From Protopterus annectens (taxonomy: Eukaryota; Chordata; Ceratodontiformes; Protopteridae), in contig NC_056730.1 of NCBI RefSeq assembly GCF_019279795.1, positions 608,196,198 through 608,260,197 of the forward strand: a DNA stretch of 64,000 bases, in the 5' to 3' direction. This document shows positions 22,996 through 32,019 of this stretch, in pieces (position 1 is the stretch's first letter; every line of letters begins with the position of its first letter). A model generated the notes under the pieces. The model was given only the letters and a program-made list of their open reading frames with translations, made no database searches and was not told the origin of the DNA. The position numbers were made by a program, and so were the translations under genes.

Positions 22996-23062
22996 AAAGT
23001 TTTATATTATTTTTAGCCGTGTTTCGTCTAACCGTTTGTGCTTTTATCACATTTGTTGCCTT
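22996..23062 (+). repeat. Right terminal copy of PLE2
   Basis: Partner of the inverted copy at 19851-19912; see that entry. It ends near TTTGTTGCCTTTG. Confidence 0.88.
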
Positions 23063-23637
23063 TGGAATAAATGCACAGTAATAAGCACACACTGCAAGCA
23101 CTTTTACGTGCTTTGTGATCTTTCAAATAATTCTAGTTATGCCCTGAATAGCTTCAATCAGTGTGAAACAGTAGTTTATGCCAAAATACAGCACTTTGCC
23201 AAAAAACATGAAGTCGTCTTGCTTTATTTATGCTTAATGTGCTCTTTTTGTCTTTTTGCTCATTTAATCTTTTTTATGTCCATTATACTTTTCTTGTGCT
23301 TGTTTCACTCTAAACATGCTCGTTTTACTTTAAACATGCTCATTTTGCAATTCTGAGGTAATTCCAAACCCCCTTATTGCTTTTCTGATAATCGTTTTAT
23401 TAAATATCTTAATCTTAAGCATCTCATTTAATTAATAAACTTTTCGTGCCTCTCGCTTGTTTAACAATGTGATTTGTGCCCTTGTAATTCACTGTTTTAT
23501 CTTGTTTATAAAATAAATCATTTATTCAAGTTTTCATTACCTTTGTTTCATTTCTGGCCCTTTTATGTACTTGGTTATCTTAGTTTACCTTCACTGTTAA
23601 CCCTGCACCTTGCAGCTCTGAAAAGCAGTCTCTGGAA
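23063..23637 (-). other. Gypsy 5' leader, part between PLE2 and the primer binding site
   Basis: Non-coding, T-rich on the plus strand. Shares short motifs with 19380-19850. Confidence 0.6.
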
Positions 23638-23654
23638 TCCTAGTTCTGACACCA
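23638..23654 (-). promoter_or_regulatory. Gypsy primer binding site (tRNA-Leu type)
   Basis: Directly after the 5' LTR the minus strand reads TGGTGTCAGAACTAGGA. It is complementary, with a few mismatches, to the 3' end of vertebrate tRNA-Leu, which ends in CTCCTGACA plus CCA. This defines the inner LTR boundary at 23655. Confidence 0.8.
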
Positions 23655-23920
23655 TGTCACTTGTTCAGTCAGGATAAAACAGATGAGAATTTGTGGGTTC
23701 TGTTCAAGCAGCTTTATTATGTACAAACACATTAGGATTGGGGCTTAATAACTTTAACTTAGGTAAACTTATAAATAAACTAGCTATTATACTCACACAT
23801 GTTCACTCTCTGGCTGCACTCTCAAAATGGCACTGAAGCTAGCACATGCTTGCTATTTATATGCATGAGCTGTCCTTGGAAATGCTTCTTAAAGGTACAA
23901 CGCATACACACTATTCTACA
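23655..23920 (-). repeat. Gypsy 5' LTR
   Basis: About 266 bp, begins TGTAGAATAGTG and ends GTGACA on the minus strand (TG...CA termini). A TATTTATA-like box is visible near 23854 (plus-strand TATTTATATG). Confidence 0.88.
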
Positions 23921-24460
23921 GGCATGTGGTTCAAATCTAGCTTTACAGAAATCCTATGAGTCTGCATACATCTGTAGTATCATGTAAAAATAGCTTCAAA
24001 AAAGATCCATTATGTACACTTTCACTTACAAGCCACATTTACACTGAGAGATGGCACTCCATCAATTTCTTCTGCTTTTATCACAAACATCTTTTGCACA
24101 ACACACTGATGAGGCAATCCTTTCAAATGTGCTGTATCACAGTTAAACAAAGACTTCTCCTGTGTCACTTGTTGTCAGTACTGTGTACTCTATATTGTGT
24201 AAATAGGTAGGTCCTTGAATCTTACAGTGTGGAACTGGTCTGTGTGTGTCTGTAGTGCTAGGTTAGATGTAAGGTGGGCACTTCCATTCAAGAGAAACTT
24301 TTAAATCAGGAGAGAGCTCACCATCAATTTGTTGCATTTTTAACCAAAACACTCTGAATGTGCATTATCTCACTGTTGTAATCAGACTTCTCTTGTGGTG
24401 CTTTTTGCTGATACCGTGTAGTATAAATTGTGTATCTAGATAGGCAGGTGGTTCAAATCC

Positions 24461-24465
<5 letters not shown>

Positions 24466-24534
<69 letters not shown>
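24466..24534. repeat. (TG)n microsatellite
   Basis: An uninterrupted TG tract of about 69 bp. Confidence 0.98.
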
Positions 24535-24535
<1 letters not shown>

Positions 24536-25095
24536 TAGTGTTAGTTAGGTGTTGATTCAACAAAACCTCTGATGTGTACACTTCCACTCAGGTGAGATAT
24601 TTTCACTGAAAAAGGCTTCTCCCCTCAGTGTTTACCCCTTTTATCACAAGCAATTATGTTATGCACTAATGAGGTCATCTTTCAAAAGTGCTCTATCTCA
24701 CACTTATATTAAGACTTCACTTGTGGTGTTTGCCGTTGATATGGTGTTGTCTAGAAAGGTAAGTGGTTTGAATTCAGCAGTGACTGAGTACTCTGAGTCC
24801 ATCTATCTCTCTCATACTAGGTAGGAATGGCTTTTGCAACAGGTACGATGTGTAACTTTACAGCCAAAGTGGGCTAACAGATCACTTTCAGTCTCTTTTA
24901 GCACACACATTACCCTTGCAAATTAATGGAGATGTGATCCTTTCAAATATGCATTCATTATCTTACACTAGTAATCAATCTTCTAATGTTGCAATTGCAA
25001 TTCAGGCACTGTTTTCTAGTTTGTGATCATTGTTAGATAGTCAGTTCAAACCCTGCATATTAATATATAGACTCAGTTGTGTTAGTGTGTGCATG

Positions 25096-25096
<1 letters not shown>

Positions 25097-25137
<41 letters not shown>
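25097..25137. repeat. (GT)n microsatellite
   Basis: A GT tract of about 41 bp at a position in the 300-bp unit equivalent to that of the 24466 tract. Confidence 0.97.
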
Positions 25138-25139
<2 letters not shown>

Positions 25140-25219
25140 TGTACATTTAGGTGGGAATAGCATTAGCCAAAGTTCTTATGTACAGCCAGAGAGGGCTCTT
25201 TCACTATTTTCTTTTCATT

Positions 25220-25885
25220 TTCATAGGTTCTTAGGTTCCTAGGATGATATTAGGCTATTGGCTCAGAGGCCTTTATAAGCCTAGCCAAGAATTTGGCCCA
25301 TGTTCCCTTAAAGTCAACACCTGTTTCCCCTGTCTAGCAGGTACACAGGTGAGATCCCAGGGGTATATTTTCTGTTTCCCATCCAGTCATTCAGGTTTCC
25401 TCTTAAAGAGGGCTAGAGAGGTACTCTGCTTGACATGGAAAAGGAGTCTATTCCGCAGATGGGGGAGTCTTTGGGACACAAATCTATCCCGCCAACAATT
25501 TCTATTAATGTCACAGACCAGGTTAAGGCCTTGCATACGAGTTGCATGAGTGGAGTTTGTCTTATGCATATGCAGCAACTCCATTAAGGTTGGGTCTGAA
25601 ATGGCCTTGTATACAAGGCACAGGTCACCTCTGAGCAGTCTGTATGAGACTGAGTAGAAGGACAGGGCTTTTAGCCTATCTGTATAGGATAAGTGTTTGA
25701 GACCCTGGATTTTCCAGGTCAGAAACCTTTGTGGTCTTTCCAACTGCTGCCTGTGTTTGGCAGGGTACATACCAAAGGGGTACTGTACTCAATAATGGGT
25801 CTGATAAGGGAGGAGTACAGGGATATTATGACCTCCGTGTTCCTGGATGAAATACCATTATTTATGAGGTGGGCCATGTAGAAAG
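25220..25885 (-). mobile_element. CR1-type LINE fragment C: ORF2 C terminus and 3' end
   Basis: On the minus strand the open segment 25770 to 25387 reads RPQRFLTWKIQGLKHLSYTD, YRLLRGDLCLVYKAISDPT and NRNCWRDRFVSQRLPHLRNR. It is preceded by a degenerate LINNGISSRNTEVIISLYSS segment. The 3' UTR leads to a short terminal repeat derived from CCTAAGAACCTATGAA at about 25220-25236. It is 5'-truncated, contains stops, and is the same family as fragment B. Confidence 0.9.
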
Positions 25886-25888
25886 CAA

Positions 25889-25972
25889 AAGTCAGCACTG
25901 CCAGGTCTTGAACCCAAGGACCCTGTACACTGGAGTCAGAGCAACATGCCACTATGCCAAATCAGCTGTAAA
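25889..25972 (-). mobile_element. tRNA-derived SINE fragment
   Basis: The minus strand has an A box TGGCATAGTGG and a B box GGGTTCAAGAC separated by about 35 nt; tRNA-like head only. The same family recurs at 25985, 55745-56165 and 63541. Confidence 0.7.
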
Positions 25973-25984
25973 AGTTATACCCTT

Positions 25985-26052
25985 AACAACTATTGAACCC
26001 AGGACCCTTTGCATGAAAGTCAGAGCAATGCACCACTAGGCCAAATCACCTG
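25985..26052 (-). mobile_element. tRNA-derived SINE fragment, second copy
   Basis: The minus strand has A box TGGCCTAGTGG and B box GGGTTCAATAG. It lies about 95 bp from the previous copy in the same orientation. Confidence 0.7.
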
Positions 26053-26300
26053 CTAGCACAAACGACTGCTTTGTTAAACACTGATGAGCCTATTTGTAGA
26101 AATGTGATTCATCTCAGCCCTCTAGTAAGTCATCTGTAGTATCAGGAAATGATACAATGTTCTCTAGTTTGTGAGCCTTAGTAATACATGAGTTTGAATC
26201 CAGCATTATTTACCTTTTCTCAATGTATGTGCTTCCACAACTACAGGAATGACTAGATTTTGCAACACATGTGATTGGGTGCATGGATGATGTCCTTCTG
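26053..26300 (+). repeat. 300-bp array, rightmost recognisable unit
   Basis: CACTGATGAGCCTATTTGTA, TCTCTAGTTTGTGAGCC and GAGTTTGAATCCAGCATT correspond to the unit landmarks at 24.1-25.05 kb. It is separated from the main block by CR1 fragment C and the two SINE heads. Confidence 0.5.
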
Positions 26301-26930
26301 GATTTTGCTATATACATATACAGCATGTATGGACAGTCACACACTTTCTATCATTCACAACATGCAGTTTGCTGCCACAGATTTTTTTTTCATGAATTAA
26401 AACTGTTATTGGAATGATTGCACAGGTGTTAGTGATTCTTCTCAGGATTAACACTTTGCCATAGGTGTGTACATTGCCCTAACAAATTCATCATTGTTTC
26501 CTTCATACACATAAGGTACTGGAAGGATTATTGTTCCTTAAACTATATGTATGTATGTTCTAACATCAATTAACTGGATGTATTTTATTATCTTTGATCA
26601 CTTGCACAGAATACATCACAGTGGCAGAATAGTTCAGTACACCTTCAACTTGAGTGTAGCTACGCATTCTCAATATAATCGTATGGGTTATACCATTTTC
26701 TGTGCACATCTCAGGAAATGGAGAAGCATAGCTGGTTTAACCAGCACCATGGACTGGTACTATGAACCAGAACTCCACTCCGTCAGCTCTTGCAGATCAA
26801 TACATTGCAAGTGATCAACTTATTACAGTAAGAGCTACACACCCCCAACTCCCCCACTGAAAAAGAAACAGACTTTCCATCTACTGGCACACCAACCAAG
26901 TGACCAGATGCATGACATGCCCCACCTTCC
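26301..26930. other. Gene-free stretch
   Basis: No supported feature. Confidence 0.5.
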
Positions 26931-26944
26931 TCCTGTCACAGCCA

Positions 26945-27085
26945 TTCAGGTCCCATCATATCTCTCAAAGTCTTAGTGCAAGAAATCTGGACAAAGTCTG
27001 ACAAAATTGGAGGGAGTAGGGCAAAGGCCCAAAAATAGGACAAATTTTAAATATTGCACTTATAAACTTAGAAAGTTGCTAGAGT
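26945..27085 (+). repeat. Dispersed 300-bp repeat, 5' portion
   Basis: Shares ATCTCTCAAAGTCTTAG, AGAAATCTGGACAAAG, CAAAGGCCCAAAAATAGGAC and AAACTTAGAAAGTTGCTAGA with the copies at 61.5, 62.1, 63.4 and 63.7-64.0 kb. Family not recognised; no coding potential. Confidence 0.8.
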
Positions 27086-27088
27086 AAC

Positions 27089-27390
27089 AGGGGGTGGAAT
27101 TCACGAAGGCTTGCACGTACTCTAAGAGTAGAGTAAGACTCCAGCCAGCCAACATGTCTGCCGAGCGATCCAGGAACAGCCGGCAGGGGCGTGCAAGAGA
27201 GCTCCTAAAACGACTCTTGCATGGACAGTGTTAGTTTATGCAAATTACCTCATTTGCTGCTGAAAGCTATGCAAATGAGGTAAATTTGCGATCCAGGAAA
27301 TACTAACCTGTCCGAGTAAGAGTAGTGTTATTTGCAGAAATGTACTCACTTGGCAACTGAGTACCATTCTGCAAATAGCAAAACGGAGCT
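27089..27390. mobile_element. Foldback MITE with two hairpins
   Basis: Left arm 27213-27257 and right arm 27271-27322 pair over about 45 bp with indels. Their inner ends GCAAATTACCTCATTTGC and GCAAATGAGGTAAATTTGC leave a 13-nt loop. A second hairpin follows at 27330-27376, with 19-nt arms and two mismatches around CTTGGCAAC. A GTACTCTAAGAGTAGAGTAAG-type self-complementary patch lies at about 27117. There is no ORF. Probably a non-autonomous DNA transposon; the family is not identified. Confidence 0.7.
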
Positions 27391-27829
27391 ATGACAGCTC
27401 CAAATAAAGGATGCATCCAGTTGAGGAAGCATGCCAATGGCCATAATTTTTATCTGTTGCAAAATAATAAAAAATATTTTTTTTTTCCTCGATCTCTGAT
27501 GTTTAAGTGTAATGCAGTGCCGCGCAAATGTGTGGCACTCTAAAAACCAAAAAAACAAAAAATAAAAGCCACAAATAGGGATTTTATTCAAAATATTCAT
27601 CTGCCATGCAGGTGAATGGCAGGCTGAAGACAACATTTCTACTGAGTAGTGGTTGCTAAGGGGGGAAGCTCAGTCTGAGAGGTGTAACCAAGCATTAGTA
27701 GGCAATCCTATGCAAATGAGTATAAGGATAGTGAATCCAATTTTCCCTGCCATGTGAACCATGTCCCTAAAGTGTAAGAGTAGGATTAGGGGAGTAACAG
27801 AGTAGAAGATAGGTGACATCATGAGGGGG
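27391..27829. other. Gene-free stretch
   Basis: Contains an A/T-rich segment and an imperfect third GCAAATGAG motif at 27713, the same word as in the MITE arms. Possibly more MITE sequence. Confidence 0.45.
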
Positions 27830-27984
27830 TATGTATCAAAAAGACTGTAAGCTTATTGGAGCAGAGTGGCATGTGTTTGCTGTGAGTTACTCAGGACTGG
27901 AAGAGGCGTGTCTACAGTTGTCTAAACTGAAACCCAGAAACCAAAGGTGTACGCTGCGGCTATCACTAAAGTTTCTTGCAAAGC

Positions 27985-28190
27985 TGCTTACACTGTGTGC
28001 ACAAGTGTGCATGCCTGTAAACCTGTCTAAGCCTGTGTGCGCATGTGTGCGCCCATGTAAGCCTGTGTAAGGCTGTCTAAGCCTGTATGCGCAAATGTGC
28101 CCCCGCCTAAGCCTGTGTAAGCTTTTGTAAGCCTGTGTGTGCGCGTGTGCATGCGTGTGTGCGTGTGTGCGTGTTTGCGCTTGTTTGCGT
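27985..28190. repeat. Harbinger subterminal motif array
   Basis: At least eight repeats of a core close to TAAGCCTGTGTGCGC (for example at about 28017, 28029, 28057, 28078, 28109 and 28129), grading into alternating purine/pyrimidine GCGTGTGTGCGTGT at 28140-28175. Confidence 0.75.
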
Positions 28191-28446
28191 GGCGCTGCCC
28201 CCTGTGGAAACAGAAATGGGAAAAGGAAGGAAAAGAAGTAGTAGGAAGTTAACCAAAGAGAACTAGCAGAGCTGCCAGGTGAAATCAATCAGAATCAGCC
28301 AATTACACAGGCAATACACTAGCCCAGCCCAGCCCAGCACTTAAAACTCTGCAAACAACATTCCTCCATGTTTTTTTCAGAAACACTGCAACACTGCAGT
28401 CTGCAAAGAGAAGTGAAAACTTAAAAAGCTTAACTGAGACAAAAAA

Positions 28447-29600
28447 ATGTTAGGGGCTGCCATTGCTATTATAAGCCGCCATGTGCAAGATGCTGAGGGT
28501 GGTGCCATTGCGAATGCTGCTGAGCAACCCACAGTGAGGAGACGGAGAAGAGTGTACAGACCCAGGGTAACCTACCAGGGGCTACATGAGCTGGAGATAG
28601 TGGAGCACTATAGAGTGGACAGAGAGCTCCTGCAGCAAATTATTGAGCTGTGCAGGCCACACCTCACACACAGAACCAACAGAGGGGAACCCATCCCAGT
28701 GGAAACCGAGGCATGTGTTGGCTTAAGAATACTAGCAACAGGTACCTTCCAGAGACCAACTGGTGATATGATGGGGATTTCACAGGCATCAGCATCCAGG
28801 GTACTGCACCAGTTCCTGAATGCCATGTCAGCACATGTCGGTGATCATGTATATTTTCCCATTTCCCATGAGGCATTGGCTAGAAATATGCATCTCTTCC
28901 ATCAAATAACGGAATACCCTGAGGTAGTGGGTGCAATTTACTGCACGCACATACACATCAAAGCACCAGCTGGTGAGTGGGGTAGGGCTTACAATAACCG
29001 CAAGGGCTTCCACTTCATCAACTACCAGGTCCTGTGTGATGCCCAGGGCATAATACTGAATGTGTGTGTGCTGGCTGCCCTGGAAACTACCACGATTCCC
29101 ATATCTGGCATCTGTCACAGCTGTACCAGACATTCGCCAGTGGGGACATCCCTGACAGTCATCTAGTGGGGGATGCTGGATACGCACTGGAGCCATGGCT
29201 GATGACACCCATCAGAAATGCACACACACCTGAACAAGAACTCCATAATAAGGCACATGCACAAACACAAAATGTAATCGAGCATGTGTTTGGGATGCTC
29301 AGATCATGGTTCTGGTACCTGGACACATCTGGTGGAGCCTTGCACTACTCACCAACTACATGTACCCAAATTGTCATGGTATGTGCCATGCTACACAATC
29401 TGATCCTGCGAAAACAGCTGCAGCAGGAACAGCATGGGGCAGGGCCAAACAGCCCCCCACCATTGCCAAGGCCTGCACAGGTACAGCGTGACTCAGAGGA
29501 GGAACAACCTGAGCCTGCCTCAGTAGGCAGAAGGAGGCGTGCCCAGTATGCCTTGGCCTTGGCAAAGAGGCAATGCATAGCACATACACTGGCTCAGTAG
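28447..29600 (+). pseudogene. PIF/Harbinger transposase, one frameshift, first catalytic Asp lost
   Basis: The best transposase copy. It reads as a 239-codon segment (28447-29166) and an overlapping 178-codon segment (29064-29600), joined by a single shift near 29070-29090; the combined length of about 385 residues is normal for the family. The first part has GLHELEIVEHYRVDRELLQQ, RTNRGEPIPVETEACVGLRI and the helix-turn-helix-like QASASRVLHQFLNAM. The catalytic Asp of GAIDCTH is Tyr here (GAIYCTH, codon at 28939-28941). The second part keeps the other Asp (LVGDAGYALEPWL) and the Glu (VIEHVFGMLRSWFWYLD). The C terminus ends in a basic tail. The ATG at 28447 follows an A-rich leader and gives the expected N terminus. 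DNA excision activity is almost certainly lost. Confidence 0.92.
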
Positions 29601-30568
29601 GAACCCTGGAAATGATACCTCTCTCTGACTCGCACATAAAATAAAGGGGATGCCTAACTTGACACTACCTGTTTCCAAACATGTATAGGGAGTGTAGTAT
29701 GTGCATCCGACATAGGCAGCCCTGCAGCACCACCTGAGGCATGATTGCCATGTTTTAAGCAATATAATGCAGTGCTAAGCAGCTTTTACCAATATCTAGT
29801 ATATGTTAATAAAATTGCTCATGTTAACTAGCGCAATGTCGGGCAACGTTGAGCAATGTTGGGCAAGGTCAGGCAAAGTTGAGCAAAGTCAATTAAACAT
29901 GCTCATATCTGCTTTACTGTTACTTAAGCAGTCTGGTCTGCCCAGCATGAAAATAAACAGCAGTGACAGGGCTCAGGCCCAAGATACTGTGCATTATAGT
30001 CACAGTACTGAACCACTAAGCCATGATAGCATTTCAGTTGCATCGACACAGCAGAACAATTGTACACTAATGCAAACACAAAGAAATGCTGTATCATGCC
30101 CCTAAAGAGGCAAATGGGTAACCTCCCCCACACGCCTATGCAGACAGAGAACATCAGGCCAGGCAGTGTGATGTGAGTTGTGTAGGCTAGGAAGTCGCAA
30201 TCTAATATACATGACATCGGATGCTAAGATCTGTAGTACAGTAGTATGCCTCAAGCCAGTACGATAGGCAACAGTACAGACTGAAATGGTGTCCTGTACA
30301 TAGCAGTGCAGGCATAGCAAATGTGTATAAGTGTCAGGTGAAACCCACATCCCATGTACACCCACAGTAACAATCAGGTGTGCCTCCGGGTAGAAATGTA
30401 CAAAGAATAGCTGTCTCCCCTGTATGTAGAAATGTTGATAAGTCTATGCAAAGTGTCTCATGGAAGCCCTGCAGGCACAGCATGATCCCTGTTGATTTAT
30501 GACACAAAGGTGAGCCCTGCTGTAAAAATACAACTTGATTTTCCATACACATATAGTATAAATGTCTA
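29601..30568. other. Harbinger 3' flank and gene-free stretch
   Basis: 29825-29895 holds short GTT(G)GGCAA/GTTGAGCAA repeats. 29965-30030 reads on the minus strand as a tRNA-like head. The remainder to 30568 shows nothing. Confidence 0.5.
29965..30030 (-). mobile_element. tRNA-like SINE head
   Basis: The minus strand has A box TGGCTTAGTGG and a weak B box GGGCCTGAGCCC. Fragment only. Confidence 0.5.
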
Positions 30569-30723
30569 TATTGAGCGTGCTCACACACTCCAACAAATGT
30601 AGTGGATTACATTCAGCATCACACTGAAAGGTCATACTGAGCACGCTCACACACTTAAAGAAACAAAGCAAATGTCAGGCAGCAACATACTGAAAGGTCA
30701 TACTGGGCATGCTCACACACTTA
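30569..30723 (+). repeat. 66-bp tandem repeat, 2.35 copies
   Basis: TA(C/T)TG(A/G)GC(A/G)(C/T)GCTCACACACT starts at exactly 30569, 30635 and 30701. Between starts the shared word CACTGAAAGGTCA or ACTGAAAGGTCA closes each unit. The third unit stops where CR1 sequence begins. Confidence 0.85.
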
Positions 30724-32010
30724 GGCTAAATACAGATGTGATAATAAGGGATCTATGGACAAATGTGGATAGTCATCTCTACTTCCAGAAACACATTCAC
30801 AAAGTGGTTGGAAAATCATGCTATGTGTTCACACAAACTGCCAAGGTCTGTGCATGTAGGTCAAAGGAGGTTCCCACTACTCAGCAGTCATCAGACCTGT
30901 CAGAGAGTACCACAACAAACTTGCGATGAATCTGACTAGGCACGTTCAGCACCTAGGAAGACCAATGAAGTACCTTAACAAGAGGATTACTGGCCTCAAA
31001 TAGTTGCCCCATGCAACAAGACTGAATGTAACCCAATCTGTACTCTGTTGCATACTGTCTACTCAGGAGATCTCTGCCCAACAGACAGGTCCATGTCATG
31101 GTTACACTCAGATCTGTTCTGAGTTACAGCTCAATGGCACTAAATGTACAGAGAGCCAACTGATATTGCCAACATCCTGGCAGATAGGATCAGTGTTAAC
31201 TTTACCCCCCTCTCACCCATGAAAGAGCACATCTCTATAATGGAAGATTGCAAAGTTGCTGTCATCATGGCTGCACAGGTAAAAAACACTCTCCAAAGCC
31301 AGTATCACAGCAGCCATGGGACCAGATAACTTCCCAGGCTGTGTAGTATCTACTTCCCTGAAGTAAACATTAACATGGAAGGTCTGTGGCTACTGAAGTT
31401 TCCAGAGGACTGCAAATTAGGAGCCATAATTGTTAACACTAAAGATGTAGACATCCTACAAAAGGGCCTTAGTGAGACAGATGGCTGTTGTCAAAGCCAT
31501 GGGCTCTAGCTCAATGCCAAAAGGTGCACTGTCATCCCCTTTGTTAAAAACTCTGTAGCCAAGAACTACAACATAGGTGGTAGTATACTTCACACTGAAA
31601 GTGTGACAAGAGACCCTGGGTCACAGGTGGACAGTGGATACAACTGTGATAATCACATTCCCACAGTAGTCAGGAAACCCTCCTATGTGGCACGCCTCAT
31701 CACAAAATGTGTCTCATGCAGAATAGAAGAGGACATTGTTCCTCTCTACTCATCACTCTCTAGAACTATAATAGAGTACAATGCCACTGTTGCTATGTAC
31801 CTCACAAGACAACTACAACAACTGGAAAGCCAGCAGCAATATCTCACAAAGAGCATTAGCAGCCTGAAATATATGCCATACACAGACCATCTCAAAATGC
31901 TCCATCCATACTCCCTTGCATATCGCCTACTCAGAGGTGTTCACTGCCTAACATACAAAGCTGTGTCAAACACAGAGCTGTTGGATATGCTCCATGTAAA
32001 ACACTCACAA
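30724..32010 (+). mobile_element. CR1-type LINE copy E1, internally rearranged
   Basis: Three ORF2 pieces in scrambled order. 30724-31080 reads RLNTDVIIRDLWTNVDSHLY and the start of the C-terminal block. 31140-31350 reads the pre-RT segment YREPTDIANILADR-SVNFTP. 31370-32010 reads FPEDCKLGAIIVNTKDVD, then the C-terminal region QLQQLESQQQYLTKSISSLK and YRLLRGVHCLTYKAVSNTEL. The second piece should precede the first, so this is either two overlapping insertions or a rearranged copy. All pieces carry stops. Confidence 0.8.
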
Positions 32011-32019
32011 GCCCACTGA

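Larger units (their letters stand above)
19851..23062 (+). mobile_element. Penelope-like retroelement, near complete, with inverted terminal sequence (PLE2)
   Basis: An RT plus GIY-YIG element in plus orientation. Its 3' terminal 60-odd bp (22996-23062) recur as an inverted copy at the left end (19851-19912). Direct or inverted terminal repeats are known for Penelope elements. Coding pieces span 19934-22090, followed by a 3' UTR with a hammerhead-like motif. It is inserted in the Gypsy leader and itself interrupted by a SINE at 21563-21691. Confidence 0.88.
14259..23920 (-). mobile_element. Ty3/Gypsy LTR retrotransposon, minus strand, with nested insertions
   Basis: In minus-strand order: 5' LTR 23655-23920, tRNA-Leu-type primer binding site, 5' untranslated region split by PLE2, gag (19240 to 18247), protease, reverse transcriptase, RNase H, integrase (interrupted by a CR1 fragment at 15480-15958), polypurine tract 14502-14516 and 3' LTR 14259-14501. 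Without the insertions it is about 6 kb, normal for the group. The LTRs differ at roughly 18 of about 243 aligned positions by eye, indicating an old insertion. All ORFs contain stops or frameshifts. Confidence 0.92.
23921..25190 (+). repeat. 300-bp array, block right of the Gypsy insertion
   Basis: Roughly four diverged units. Recurrent landmarks are G(T/A)GGTTCAAATC-like boxes at about 23928, 24449, 24768 and 25043, ACACTGATGAGGCAATCCTTTC-type blocks at about 24101, 24677 and 24930, and CTTCTCTTGTGGTGC-type blocks at about 24390 and 24717. Microsatellites (TG)n at 24466-24534 and (GT)n at 25097-25137 sit at equivalent unit positions. The unit resembles a repeated tRNA-like or SINE-like sequence but I do not recognise the family. 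Confidence 0.65.
27830..30000 (+). mobile_element. Harbinger element, transposase half
   Basis: A subterminal repeat region (27985-28190) is followed by the transposase gene (28447-29600) and then by a second region of short motif repeats, GGGCAACGTTGAGCAATGTT and relatives, at 29825-29895. Both motif arrays are the kind of subterminal sequence that Harbinger proteins bind. I could not define terminal inverted repeats or a TSD, so the outer boundaries are estimates. The Myb-like gene at 36.57-39.8 kb may belong to the same original element. Confidence 0.65.

Noticed and set aside
28000..28288. Minus-strand ORF of 133 codons with His-Ala-His-Thr repeats
   Set aside because: Antisense of the Harbinger subterminal repeat array and alternating GTGTGC tract; no family resemblance.
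29345..29762. Minus-strand Cys-rich ORFs overlapping the Harbinger transposase
   Set aside because: Shadow frames of the transposase C terminus.
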